Both the position numbers and the translations under genes were made by a program. Under the pieces are notes generated by a model. The model was not told where the DNA came from. It made no database searches and saw only the letters and a list, made by a program, of their open reading frames with translations. Of a stretch of DNA of 64,000 nucleotides, positions 24,901 through 36,899 are shown in pieces. Source of the DNA: Lutraria lutraria. Its lineage: Eukaryota > Mollusca > Bivalvia > Venerida > Mactridae. The stretch lies in contig OZ026838.1 in the NCBI GenBank assembly GCA_964023205.1, positions 30,159,843-30,223,842 on the forward strand. The letters run 5' to 3'. Within the stretch, counting starts at the first letter, position 1. Each line of letters starts with the position of its first letter.

Positions 24901-27900
24901 TATTTGATCTTCACCAAACTTTGTCAAAACGTTTGTTTTAATGATATAACGGTCAAGTATAAATATGGGTCATCTGGGGTCAATAACTAGGTCACCAGGT
25001 CAAATCTTAGGAAAACTTTGTTAACACTGTAGATGTCACAGTTTTAATTGGATCTTCACCAAACCTTGTCAAAATGTTTGCCTCAATGATATGTGGGTGA
25101 AGGATGAACATGGGTCAGCCGGGTTCAAAAAGTGGGTCACAAGGTCAAATCTTAGGTAAAAATCTTGTAAAAGCTCTAAATGTCATGGTTTTGATTGGAT
25201 CTTGGCCAAACCTTGTCAGATTGTTTGTCTTAATGATATTAAGGACAAGTTCAAATATGGGTCACCTAGGGTCAAAAACCAGGTCACAAGGTCAAATCTT
25301 AGGAAAACCTTATTAACACTGTAGATGTCAAATTTTGATCGTATCTTCACCAAACCTAGTCAGGCTGTTTGTCTTAATGATATGTAAGACAAATTCGAAC
25401 ATAGGTCGTCTGGGGTCAAAAACTAGGTCACCAGTTCAAAACAATGTTTTAATGAATGAACAGTGATTGTCATGTGAGCGATATAGGGCCATCTTGGCCC
25501 TCTTGTTCAAAAATACATCTTGTTTAACTAGAAAATGACATGTTCCACCTCCATTCAAAGAAATAGTCTGCAATTTCACAGAATTGCTACATTACAACTG
25601 TATTTTCCCTTATGTTTGCTTCTATTTTAATAGGGGCTCCCCACCAACCTTATAAAAGGGAACAAATTTCTATTTTGCAGACTAATTTGCAGCTGATACA
25701 GCTATTTTGAACATGTGCATGTGGAAATAGACTTTAATCTTACACTAAAACATCCAGAAAGACTCTTAAAATTCATCCTAATACATGATAATAATGCTGT
25801 ATAGTTTGTCAGGAATGTTCTTTTTAGCTCACATGAGCACTTGTGCTCAGGGTGAACTTTTGTGACCAGTCTTTGTCCGGCATCCGGTGTTGTGCGTCGT
25901 CAAACTTTTACCTTGTGAATACACTAGGGGCCACATTTTTAGCTCAATTTTTGCAAAACTGGGTCAGAATGTTAATATCGACAAAATCTTGGACGAGTTT
26001 GATATTGGGCCATTTTGGGTCAAAAACTAGGTCACCGGGGCCAAATTAGGGAAAACTTTGTGAACACTAGAAATCACTGTTATGATTGGATCTTCATGAA
26101 ACTTTGTCAGAATGTTTATTTCAATGATATGTAGGTCAAGTATGATAATGGGTAATTTTCCGGTCAAAAACTAGGTCACTGCTAGGGCAAATTGCTGGAA
26201 AACCTTGTGATCATCATGAAACCTTATCAGAATGTTTGTCTTATAATATCTTGGACGAGTTCAAACATGGGTGATCTTGGGTCAAAAACTAGGTCGCTAG
26301 GTCAAATCTTATGAAAAACCATGTTAATACTGTAGATTTTTCAAATTGTTTGTTTTAATGCAATAACGGTCAAGTACAAATATGGGTCATCTGGGGTCAG
26401 TAACAAGGTCACCAGGTCAAATCTTAGGAAAACTTTGTTAACACTGTAGATGTCACAGTTTTGGTTGGATCTTCACCAAACCTTGTCAGAATGTTTGTCT
26501 CAATGATATGTGGGTCAAGGCTTTAACATGGGTCAGCTGGAGTCAAAATCTAGGTCACCAGGTCAAATCTTTGGTAAAAACCTTGTTAAAGCTCTAGATG
26601 TCATGGTTTTAATTGGATCTTCCCCAAACCTTGTCAGATTGTTTGTCTTATCTTATTTATATGTAGGACAAGTTCTAACATGGATCATCTGGGGTTAAAA
26701 ACTAGGTCACGGGTTCAAAACAATGTTTTAATGAGTGAACAGTGATTTTCATGTGAGCGATATAGGGCCATCTTGGCCCCCTTGTTTAATTATAGATTGA
26801 AGAACTAGAAAGAAAACTTGGAGAAGTGAATAATGAACAAAGAATGGAGAAAATGGTAATAAATTGCTACAAAGGAAATTTCTTGTGAATTTTATGTTAC
26901 AAATTCATTTGTACAAATTATACAAATGCTTTATTTGAGCTTGGCAGTGCGTCGGTTAAAGTTTTGCATGCAACTTCTTGTACAACTTCATATCTCATCA
27001 ACCACTTAGATATTTGCTTGTTACTTCACACATGTCTTTGTGACCCTAATTGGAGGTCACTGTCCAAGGCCCATGGCCAATGGTTAAAGTTTTGCATGCA
27101 ATATTGATCATCAAAACTTTAGTGATCGTCTTTGTCTGTCTTTTGTCAAACTGCATTGTCAACGTTTGTCTTGTGCAAAGGATTAAGGTCACTTTGTAGC
27201 TCACCATAGCACAATGCGCTCAAGGTGAGTTTTTGTGATAGCCATACATCCGTTGTTCATCATGAAGTGGCGTCCATATTTTCTTTACACAGCATCTCCT
27301 CCTTAATAAGAACAAACTTGTCAAAATGGCATGTGGAGGTCAGAAAACCAGAGACTGTTTAAATAAAATTTTGTTGCATACCATACACTTACTTTCAATG
27401 CGAACCGCCTCTCGTGATACTTCCTTGGCCCCCCAGTGATCCTGTGAGTTTATTTCATTTGGCTGATTGTTTCATTTCAAGGAATGTAACAGGCTCAGAA
27501 GTGAGAAGGCAAATGTTGTGGAAATGCTGAAACAGCATACAGAAATAATAGCTCAGGTTTGGAATCTTAAGATTTTGGTATATAGTGAACCCTTGTGATG
27601 TGTGCGACTTTACAATAACTGTTAAATGTATGTTTAAATGTGTGTGCTTTCATCTGTCTAACCTTGACTAGTTTGTAACTAGAAAGAAAGAATTAATGAT
27701 ATATTGAGAGATCAAAATGCCAACATAGAAGGGGTATGTACTTAGCCAATCAGAACTAAGCATTCTAGTTTAGTCCACTGGGGTTTTGGACAATATTAAG
27801 TAATACAATGTATTTGTAAATTATTATTTATTCAGCTTCAGGATTATTTCTGATTTTTGACAATTAGTAAATTGGTATGATTGACTTCTAAATATCTTTA

Positions 27901-30900
27901 AATTTGATCAAATCAATTGTGATTATTAGGGCTGGGATTCTAATAAAAATTAAATTTTGCAGTTATGTTTGGCTGTGAGGAATTTAAATGTTGAGAATGC
28001 TGCCCTAAGGAGACAGAATTCTGAGGTAGTTATCTTTGTTTGTATTCAGTTAAATTCAATACATTTTACATTCACGGAATAATATAGAACAAAGGTATCT
28101 ATTTAATCAGCTCCAATAAGACTTGGTCGTTACTAGAACCCATGAAGTATAAATACACATATTACTTATTAGCAACGCAAGTGTAATTCTCAGTTTTAAA
28201 ATTGATTTGATTTTAGTTGGAGTCTAAGGTACAAAAGGCCAATAAAGTAATTGCAGCATGGAAGAAACAATTTGAAGCACTAGTGACTAAAACAGGAAGT
28301 GCTCAATTTATCCCAAGATGTCCCAATGACATCATAGCACAGGTTTGTTTATGTTTATTCGATAATTATATGTTGGTACAGATAATGTGGTTTTTAGTCG
28401 TAGTTTCTTAATGAAAACTGAAATTTTAAACTTTAATGAACATGTTAACATAGACCTTTCCAAAATGTGTTGAAATGCCTCTGGAAACCAGAACAAATAA
28501 TAATTGGTCATGCTAACCACATCGTCTCATAACTGCTTGATATATGGTCTTCAGTTGACTTCAAACCTAATTCTATTAATGTTGTGCCTTTCTCTATTAG
28601 CCTCTTGGAATTCTGTATTTTGTATACATCTGAAGTAAGTAAGATATATTTAAAATGACTGATAGACAGATACTGTTATTTATACCATCTTGATGTCCAT
28701 AATATTGCATACTTATTACTCTATATTGTATATTATAGAAGTGCCCTTTGGTCCATATGGTCTTGTTGTAAATTTAAGTTAGTACAATCCCAAGACCCGC
28801 CTCCGTGGTCAAGTGGTTAAAGTAGACGACTTCAAATAACTGTAACCTCTCATTAATAGAGGGTCGTGGGTTCAAGCCCAGCTACCAACCATGTCTCGTT
28901 ATGTGAGAAAGTAGGCAGTTGCTTAGGGAGGATGGGAGTCTAGTACTGGTTCTTTCCAGGAGCGATGGTTATTTGAACTGTTCGCCTCATATGAGTCTGT
29001 TGAAAAGGGGTGTAAAACCCAAAGAAACAAATAAATAGTACAATCCTCCAATTGAGGTGTGTAGTTATTAATAAAGATCTAATCTTACAGTTAAATTGTG
29101 CTGAAGCTGCAATGATGAGACATTATGAGTTAGATAGGACAGTTAATGCTGTTGAGGTAATTTTTTATTGTATTTAAAACTTGAAACTATCATACATTTT
29201 GGTTAAACTTATAAAATAATAATAATAATAATTCTTACGTCTGTATTTTTTACCTTGACTACAACACGACTATACAGAAACATTTTATATTGATATTGTG
29301 ATCAGGGGTCATCTTTGACCTAATTCACAATTTTATGTATTGTTATATAATTGATGTTCTGAAATCTTGTATCATCGAATTGCGTAATAAAAATGTGGAT
29401 CTTATCCAAAGAAATTTGTCAAATTGGAAGAAGATACTTACCTTCTAAGTTTTCATGTAGTTCTGTACCAATAATATTATTAATAACTTGAGTAATTCAG
29501 CTATTAGTTGAAGTGTTTTCACCGTTTTACAATGGCAGACATTCTGTAATGTGATCAACTTATGATGTGTTAATTAAACGTGTCCAGACCATTCATTTGA
29601 AATACCCTGCTTAAACGAATGGCGTTCATTCACAAGTTTGACTGTACCATTTCCTAAGCCTTCAAATTAAATATCAAGTTGCCTAGAATAGTTGTCTTTG
29701 TCAGTTTATATAATCAGTCAGTGCTTGTCAGTTACCTTGAAGATATATGTTTATATTTCATCCACCCTTAAAATATGTTAAAGAAAAAACATTTATGCTG
29801 CATTGTGTAATTTTCTAGGCTTGTGTGCAATGTGGATACGATATAGACACTGTAATGGAAGCAAAACGTGAGATTGAGAGAAGACATGGTATGTTGGTTT
29901 ACACTGTCAATTTTTGTTGAAGATTTATAGATCTTTTACTTCCTACATCCAGGGTTACTTGGTAACTTTACAGCTATAACGGTGGAGAAGGACCCTTGGT
30001 GTACACCCGAGTAGAACCACCCGCCTTCGTGACCAAGCTTGTCTTGACAGCTACCTTACCTGCGAATAGGGCTGTCCTGATATGGCCGTGTACCGGTACA
30101 GTGCTGAACGATATGCGTATCGTAATGTCCCGTATTGGCCGTATCGTGTTTTTTTTACTTTTACATTAAAAACTCCTAGAATGTTCAACAACTAAACTAG
30201 ATTTACGAATTTTCTCTCATTTAATTGTTGACAATGCTTTCTCAACTCCATATTCTATATCTAAAGACATAAACTGCGTGAGGTAAAGCTAGACAAAGGA
30301 TTCAATTTGAATATTCTGATTTTGCCAAGTAGATATTGACCTATAGATTATATTAATTTATTGAATGAAATTTTAGAAGTTTTCTTTTAACAAATGAGGA
30401 AGATGTTCTAATTTTCCAAAACATAGATCTGGCATTTAAATTTTCAAACACTTGTACGAATACTCAAGCAGCTGGTTTGAGTGCCAGCTAGCTTTACCTA
30501 TAAAGTTGCTGTCGTCTGCACAAACAATCTGTAATTACTGAAAACTGGCTTAGGCACCAAGTAACTTTAAAACGCTACCCAGTAATTTTACATAAAAATA
30601 TGGCAGCATTTTGGTTTGCCGATTGATGAAACCAAGAATCACGTAGCAGTCTGTAAGAAATGTCACTGCGATCTGTATAGTAATGGGACTAGCAATCTTA
30701 GAACGCATGATTATGTCTCCTAATAATAACATCCAAGTTGAAGGTTTCAAAAAATTATTTTTAATTTAGTGTTGTTTTTCAATAATCATAAAACCTGATT
30801 CTTTAAACAATATTATCTGGCTAATAGTCTGAATTCTGTATGACTTCCAATTTTACGGTACTGGCCGTGTTTTTACGTTAGGGGATACAATGCAAATGCA

Positions 30901-32692
30901 TATTTTAAAATTGAAATATAATTTAACCAAAATCAACTAAACATTTGTGAATCAAATTGATGACTTTAAGTGCAAGACAATTTTAGTTATAAGTTAATAA
31001 GTTATTAGTTAATTAGGACTTTCTAGCACCAAGCGAGTGTGCAGAGTTCCAAAAAACACTAATATTACAACGTATTTCATTACTTTGATATTGTAGATAT
31101 CTCATATCTTAAGTACTGTATCGCAATACGTATTGTATTGGCTGAGATCTGTATCGGGACAGCCCTACCTGCGAAAGTTTGTTTGGTCGTAAGTGGGTCA
31201 TAAGTGGGTTTCATACTTACAGTGTTTAGGAGCTAGTGATTACTAGTCAGAGACCATAACCACTCATCCCTGGGATGCCCCTATAAATCCTGATGTAGAC
31301 CATTGCTGCTGTCATTATACCAGCATATAAAATTCTTACTGACTGACTAGTATTCATTTTTTTCCCCGCATTCTCTTGTCTGAAAAGTGTATGTTTTCCA
31401 CCTAAATTCATAAACATATTCCCCTTCAATAGAATTTTATATTTCTTGAAAACATTTTTGGTAAAAATAACCATTTAATGAATCTGTAGGATAGCTCTTT
31501 GTCTGTAACCATCAAGGTTATATTACATTGACAATTAAATGTAGGAAGAACATGTATACACTGGCTAAAACTGTTCCCTTGTTTCCCACTAGATGTATTT
31601 TTCCTCTGTTTAAGGGCTCTGCTGCCTTGCCCCTAAAGGTGAAAAAAGCTGTATTTTTAGATCAGTAATGTCTAAGTGATTAATTCTACCTTGAAGGAAA
31701 GATGAAGGAGTGTTTCACAGGATGATATGTATTTTTAGCTCACCTGATTCATCAGGTGAGCTTTTAGGATCGTTGAATGTCCGTCGTACGTCCACAATTA
31801 GTTTGTTTACACTCTAGCAACCGCAGCTCACAATGTATATGGCCACAATGTCTCAGCTAAGTTCAATTATGGGCAAAATCAGACAATAACTTCTAGAGTT
31901 ATGGGCCCTTGAATTACAAAATTTGCTACATTTAGCTTGTTTACACTCTAGCGCCTTCATTAATTCACCAATCCTAATCATATTTTCAGTAAATGTGTAT
32001 AACCAAAAGATCTTGGACAAGTTCGATTATGGGCGGAATCGGACCAGAACGTTGAGAGTTATTGGCCCTTGACTTTGAAAGCTTGTTTACACTCTAGCGC
32101 CTTCATTTATTCACCGATCCTAATAATATTTTCAGTAAATGAGTATATACAAAAGATCTTGGACAAGTTCGATCATGGGTGGAATCAGACCACATCTTCA
32201 AGAGTTATTGGCCCTTGACTTAGAAAATTTGCTATATTTTAGCTTGTTTACACTCTAGCACCTTCATATATTCACCGATCCTAATCATATTTACAATGAA
32301 TGTGTATGACCTTATGGTTTTGGACAAGTTCAGTTATGGGTGGAATCGGACCACAACTTCAAGAGTTATGGCCCTTGGATTAGAAAATTCACTATGTTTT
32401 AGCTTACAAGTTTAACAGTATTATACCTTCATTGTTGGTTTTGATCTCAAAATCTACGTAAAAATGAGTTTTACGGGATGGAAACTATATTACCTGGTTA
32501 TTAATTATTGGCCTTTGTTCACAGGTGAGCGATAAAGGGCCAATGTGGCCCTCTTGTTTATGAATATATAAGCAAGTCACTACATATTCCAGGTCATATA
32601 TTGTTGTAAGTGATAAACTGTTCATTTGTTTAGGTTACAATCCTGCTGATTTGATGGCAGTTATTTTTGAGATGGAAGATCAGAGGCAGTGA
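18945..32692 (+). CDS. coiled-coil protein with UBA-like C-terminus, 11 exons, 272 aa
   Basis: Exons: 18945-19052, 23094-23195, 23961-23999, 26796-26855, 27482-27556, 27683-27733, 27963-28025, 28217-28342, 29091-29156, 29819-29888 and 32634-32692 (TGA). All junctions are phase 0 except the last (phase 1), all have GT-AG ends, and the frame stays open throughout. The start MAKCLLSTFASDW has a good Kozak context (AAGATGG) in an exon beginning at 18901, so a 5' untranslated exon lies upstream. Residues 1-70 are polar. About 71-190 is heptad-like coiled coil (IEELERKLGEVNNEQ, ERINDILRDQNANIE, NVENAALRRQNSELE). The C-terminus (about 225-265: CVQCGYDIDTVMEAKREIER, GYNPADLMAVIFEMED) looks like a UBA-type three-helix bundle of the sort found in IAP proteins. 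That is inference. No RING or BIR is seen. I cannot name the family; a scaffold or ubiquitin-binding role is only a guess. Confidence 0.8.
19094..19910 (+). mobile_element. diverged interspersed repeat in intron 1, interrupted by a MITE
   Basis: It begins TTTTTTTTAGCTTGTGATC with GTCCGTCGTCCGTCCG, like the heads of the AGCTCAC family. It repeats 'aaaactacaatgcctagaa' and 'tctagtggacctctaccaa' modules at about 19340, 19450 and 19830. A CAGGGC-type MITE is inserted at 19608-19801. Confidence 0.45.
19608..19801. mobile_element. CAGGGCTTTTT MITE
   Basis: The ends are CAGGGCTTTTTTC and AAAAAGCCCTG. The flanks GTATA and TTATA suggest a 4-5-bp duplication, and the repeat on either side reads continuously without the insert. 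It is non-coding. Confidence 0.5.
20100..23090. other. long intron 1 of the coiled-coil gene (no further gene seen)
   Basis: AT-rich intronic DNA. Noted inside: 'actcggacaagtgaaaaatcc' pieces near 20105 (related to the 6.5-kb repeat), a threefold 'caatgtgacatttt' array at 21768-21822, and no ORF with protein character. Confidence 0.45.
23411..23578. mobile_element. short CAGACTTTGC element (MITE)
   Basis: Sister of 3297-3481, with CAGACTTTGCAAAAGAC at the left, GGTCTGACAAGCTTGAAAAA inside and AATCAGACTG at the right. It is intronic. Confidence 0.5.
24346..25507 (+). mobile_element. AGCTCACATG-family repeat, copy B (complete)
   Basis: It matches copy A almost base for base over its length. 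The visible differences are single bases and one GTGCGTC insertion near 24418. It has the same AGCTCACATG start, CATGTGAGCG end and internal module. It is intronic in the coiled-coil gene, in the same direction as the gene. Confidence 0.75.
25822..26787 (+). mobile_element. AGCTCACATG-family repeat, copy C
   Basis: A diverged subfamily beginning AGCTCACATGAGCACTTG with fewer internal modules and ending CATGTGAGCG...CTTGGCCCCCTTGTTT. Its 3' end lies 8 bp before the AG|ATTGAAG acceptor of exon 4 of the coiled-coil gene. Confidence 0.7.
27196..27330 (+). repeat. AGCTCAC-family fragment
   Basis: TAGCTCACCATAGCACAATG...CAAGGTGAG is a truncated head of the family. 26930-27180 carries further diverged pieces ('ggttaaagttttgcatgcaa' twice). 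Confidence 0.4.
28793..29040 (+). mobile_element. tRNA-derived SINE
   Basis: The head has an A-box-like GTGGTCAAGTGGTTA and a B-box-like GGGTTCAAGCCC. The tail GTTGAAAAGGGGTGTAAAAC followed by CCAAAGAAAC is shared (as GAAAAACGGCG..) with the minus-strand element at 45335-45598. It is not a functional tRNA gene: the anticodon arm and acceptor stem do not pair. It lies in the intron before exon 9 of the coiled-coil gene. Confidence 0.6.
30067..31167. mobile_element. hAT-like DNA transposon, 1.1 kb, with BED-finger remnant
   Basis: The ends are TAGGGCTGTCC and GGACAGCCCTA, flanked by a perfect 8-bp duplication CCTGCGAA (30059-30066 and 31168-31175), the hAT hallmark. Codons at 30595-30720 (plus strand) read as a BED zinc finger (KIWQHFGLPIDETK, VCKKCHCDLY, SNLRTHDYVS). 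The rest of the transposase is missing, so it is non-autonomous. The host sequence around it is itself a dispersed repeat resembling 44640-44850 ('gtgtagaaccac', 'cagagaccata'). Confidence 0.8.
30595..30720 (+). pseudogene. BED zinc-finger fragment of a hAT transposase
   Basis: A 42-codon open stretch holds a CX2C pair (VCKKCHC) and a downstream H in NLRTHDY. The usual second His is not clear. No start codon or catalytic region follows. Confidence 0.55.
31732..32559 (+). mobile_element. AGCTCACCTG-type repeat (family relative)
   Basis: Starts TTTTAGCTCACCTGATTCAT and ends ACAGGTGAGCGATAAAGGGC...CCCTCTTGTTT. The interior repeats a module of about 125 bp four times ('gtttacactctagc', 'ttggacaagttcgat', 'agagttattggccc'). 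It shares its design with copies A-C but carries a different module. It ends 74 bp before the last coding exon of the coiled-coil gene. Confidence 0.65.
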
Positions 32693-33033
32693 GGGATGCT
32701 TTCATTATGTGGTAAAAAAACTCTTTCCTAATAAAAGTATTGTATTTATATAAGATAGTTCTAAAGAATAGATTGTGTTGACTTTATATGTCTTACATTT
32801 ATTAATTAGACCATTGAGAATAGATTTTTCTTTGTTTACCTAAGTGCATGCTGATACCTCAGTTCTGTTAAAATGTACTATTAATATTACTAGACAATGT
32901 TGCCCTTTGATGTTTTATCTTTGGATGAGTTTTTGTAAGCTAATACTTAACAAATGAATACAAATGTATATATAAGTGCTTGTTACTAATATTTTAATTT
33001 TGTTAGAAGACAATGTGTCATGTATTACTAGTA

Positions 33034-33928
33034 CAGTTGAATCTCATTATGTTAAACTCGCTTATATAAAATTTCAGTTATGTCAAACTGTTTCTTTGGG
33101 TCCCGATTTTTTGTTCTTTTTCTGTATGAAATTTATCCGCTTACCTCAAATTCACTTTTCTCCAAATTTCGTTTATGTCAAACTAAAGTTTTGTCCCCGT
33201 GACTCCAATAAGCATGTAGTTTGAGTTGATTATCTCAAAATTGGAGCTGATCGGCGAACAATGGACGCTTTCACACCTATCGTGACATTTTGTTAATTGA
33301 ACAATTTAAAGGCTCCGGGAGATAAACGATCTTGTGACAAACAGAAAGCACAAGTGTAGTGTAGCTTGATAATCATACCTGGTATTTGACTTAATTAAAA
33401 TTATGGTAGGTAAGGTAAACAAATACGCATCTTGTATAACTTCGGCTGCGGCGAGTAACCTAATACTAGGATATTAATATACTTGTAGGTTTAACTTGAA
33501 AATCGAGTATGATTACTTACCACCTATGACAGTGTTGGATTCCAATCTTAGTAAAATGATCTTAGCTTGTTAAAAATAATTAGTTCCCAAAGCGTGACTG
33601 ACGTTGCAACAAACGCATTCATCTTACATTATGTACGGATTATGTACACATCCGAAATTATGTAAGGTAGACCCTCCCTATTTTCGAATTCTTACGACTA
33701 ATTTCGTATTTTATAAGTATCTTTTGTTGGGATATCAAATATTTTAAATAGACGCCTAATTATTTGTCTCTTCTCTACGTATGCGCATATTCAAGCGAAA
33801 CGTAGTTATACATGCATTGTAATATGTAAATAAAGGCTGTATGTACACAAATACTTTAAAACTTGTGTATTTATACAATATTTGTTTATCTCAAACTTCG
33901 GTTATCTCAAACTAACGAGATTCAACTG
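33034..33928. mobile_element. pogo/Tigger-like TIR element, 895 bp
   Basis: CAGTTGAATCTC at the left and GAGATTCAACTG at the right, each next to TA (33032-33033 and 33929-33930). The TIRs extend imperfectly through 'gttatctcaaact' repeats. TA duplication and CAGTTGAA-type ends point to the pogo group of Tc1/mariner. No transposase ORF remains. It follows the 3' untranslated region of the coiled-coil gene. Confidence 0.65.
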
Positions 33929-33930
33929 TA

Positions 33931-35100
33931 TATTCAATTACTTTGAGTACATAAATTTGATAAAATCATGATTTTGTCTTTTTACATACTCTATATTTTG
34001 TCTTCATTCTTTTCAGATTGATTTTGAATGTACTGTTATCTTCACAATTAGGAAATTAACAATGATGCTTGTATTACATAACTGATATAATTGTTGATTT
34101 TTGATCTTGTGAATGCCACAGACTAAAGCCTGGGTCTCCTGGTGACGGTTCCAGCTTCATATGGTAGAGGAAGACCCTGTTATTCAGCCGAGAACCACTG
34201 ACCTGCTAACTTCCTCTCTTGTGAAATTATTCTGGTCCAGGGAAGGTGGCAAACATTGTTTTGTAATAATGTGGCAAAATTTCCTAGTGCCATTTTTATT
34301 GTTGTTTAAATTTGTAAGAACTGTCCCTTCTGTTTGTGTAATGTGGTTTGTTTAGTTATCTCATAGTGTTATACTGGTTCAGTACCTAATTCTGGACAGT
34401 TTTGATGTATTTTTAATAGATAATTACAGAAACATTAGTAGCATTCACATCGAATTTGGACTAAATAATGAATCTTCTTATAAATTCTAGAAATCGGTTA
34501 CTGCTGTTTTCATCGTGAAATGCTTCTTCAAAGTAGCCTAGTAAGCGTTGACAAAATCGAGCTTGAAAGTGCCTAAATATCCGGACAGTGTTTAAATGAA
34601 AAAAAAAAGAAAATTGAACAAGACATTATTTCCAATATTACAACTAAATCATACCTGCAAATATTCGGGTCTCGTTTGTTTGCTTTTTCATGACCGACCA
34701 AAAATCCTTCTGACGAATTTATTTCAAAATTAGGAGAATTATTTATAGAAGATGGCTTAAAATGCTCTTAGATAGAAGTATAATTTTATGCTAAGTAAAG
34801 GTGTAATGCAGAGAAAAACTTCCTCTAAACTTCCAAAATCCAGGGTCTGTTTAGTGAAAACAAATATCTTGTTATAATTTAAAAGCCTTTCTGTGATTAT
34901 GAAATTATGAACTATGGCCTAAAATGTATTGAAATGTCTTACCAGTATATAGACATACTTATATAATAGATGTCTAATAACTTATTTATTAATCCCATTC
35001 AGTACAGTTTTGTGTATTTGATTCAAGAATCCTTTAGTTACTATGCTAGTTGGAGGTCTCTCTTCATCTGAACTATGTTTTCAATTATTCAGGGATGAGT
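33931..35100. other. intergenic AT-rich DNA, no gene seen
   Basis: No exon with credible splice sites. 34110-34270 has a weak resemblance to the 'gtagaaccac' dispersed repeat (GAGGAAGACCCT). Confidence 0.35.
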
Positions 35101-35877
35101 GAAATATTAAATTGTTGTTTTTCTTTGTGTACATAAAACTATTTCTATCTTCATTTATTTGAGTAACACCAAAAGTGTCCTTTTTAATGATTGATTATAT
35201 GTGATGGTTTATTTTGTTATTAAACAAATTGTATTTTTAGGCACTTTTTACTGTCAGTTTTAAATCAGATTTTTTGGTTTTGCTTGCTCTACAGAAAACT
35301 GTTTAGTGTATAAATTCAACATTCCACCTTTTGACTGTGATACAATTAAATTGCCTGTGATACAAAGAAACATGTTATGTCACATATTATATTAAACGTG
35401 ATACTGTTGTTAATATTTCATTTACATGTATAAATAAAACCATCTACTATAAGGCATTGTGTTTTCTTTTTTTGTGTGAAAGTTACTGTAAGAAATATTA
35501 AATTGTTGTTTTTCTTTGTGTACATAAAACTATTTTTATCTTCATTTATTTGAGTAACACCACAAGTGTCCTTTTTAATGATTGATAATATGTGATGGTT
35601 TATTTTGTTATTAAACAAATTGTATTTTTAGTGCACTTTTTACTGTCAATTTTAAATAAGATTTTTTGGTTTTGCTTGCTCTACAGAAAACTGTTTAATG
35701 TATAAATTCAACATTCCAACTTTTGACTGTGATACAATTAAATTGCCTGTGATACAAAGAAACATGTCATGTCACATATTATATTAAACGTGATACTGTT
35801 GTTAATATTTCATTTACATGTATAAATAAACCATCTACTATAAGGCATTGTGTTTTCTTTTTTTGTGAAAGTTACTG
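35101..35877. repeat. 391-bp tandem duplication, two copies
   Basis: GAAATATTAAATTGTTGTTT begins at 35101 and again at 35492. The two copies run in parallel with few differences to GAAAGTTACTG at 35877. Each holds an 'aataaa' near its end. The high similarity suggests a recent duplication. No coding potential. Confidence 0.8.
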
Positions 35878-36899
35878 GGTTCCAGATATATGAATGATTC
35901 CTTGAAGCCTTATACAACTTGAGGTCAGTCTCTAAGCTCAAATCTCATCTTTTATCTTTATTGTATACTGATTATGATAAAACAATGATGATACTTAGCA
36001 TGCAGTATTCTGTCAGCATAGTTGATCTGAACCTGGATTTAAACATTAAACATCTGTATGACCTTGTGAACCAAAATACATTGAATGAAGATGGAATTGA
36101 GAATTGAACTCAGAGACTACTCTCAAGTTTTAAACCTTGTGGTCTGGAAACTTCTTTAATGGTAATATAAATATGTAGTAAAATCTCAGTGTAATATGGA
36201 TTTAAATGTTAAGACTTTTCTACAACACTTTATTTGAAGACACATCTGTTGCACTAGACACAAAGTACAACATGTTTAAGTTTAATTTATCTGTAATGTT
36301 TATTTTTCAAATTAATAAATACAAACACAATCATATCTATGAATAACATTATATTCTAAAAGTGACTGCAAGTTTTCATGACAATGTTTTTATGTTAAAG
36401 TCGGATCAAATCCCCCCCCCCCACACCAGAAATTTTGATTACCTGTGCTTGACCTATATATACTTGACTCCGGAATGAATTCATAGCACATGGAACTGTT
36501 AGTCAACAGATTTCTCACATGTGTTATATAGCAACCACACTAAGTTCTTTCATTATTGGCACATATTACATGTTAAATTCCTTGTATATTATTCAATAAT
36601 CTTTTTCTGCTTAAATAGTCACAATATTTACATTCTTCATGTATTTCTACCACAGACAACAACTTAACACAGTGTCTAGTCTGTCAGAATCATTGTCAAG
36701 AGCAGTATAAATAATGAACATCAATAACACAAGTACAAATGAGTACAATATGTAATATAAAGTGTAAGATGGTCCATGGTACATATTAGTATTGTAAAAA
36801 AACACTTTCAGAATTTTACGATATTAAATAATTGCAACAATGAAAACAGATAAATTAATTAAGACTGCACATTCATGGAGATATGAACGTTGTTGTCCA
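35878..36899. other. intergenic and 3' untranslated region of the M3 peptidase gene
   Basis: No gene beyond the presumed 3' untranslated region of the minus-strand peptidase gene. TTTATT near 36299 would be an AATAAA signal on the minus strand. A run of ten C lies near 36412. Confidence 0.4.

Noticed and set aside
30550..30750. 66-codon minus ORF
   Set aside because: It is the antisense of the BED-finger remnant of the hAT element.
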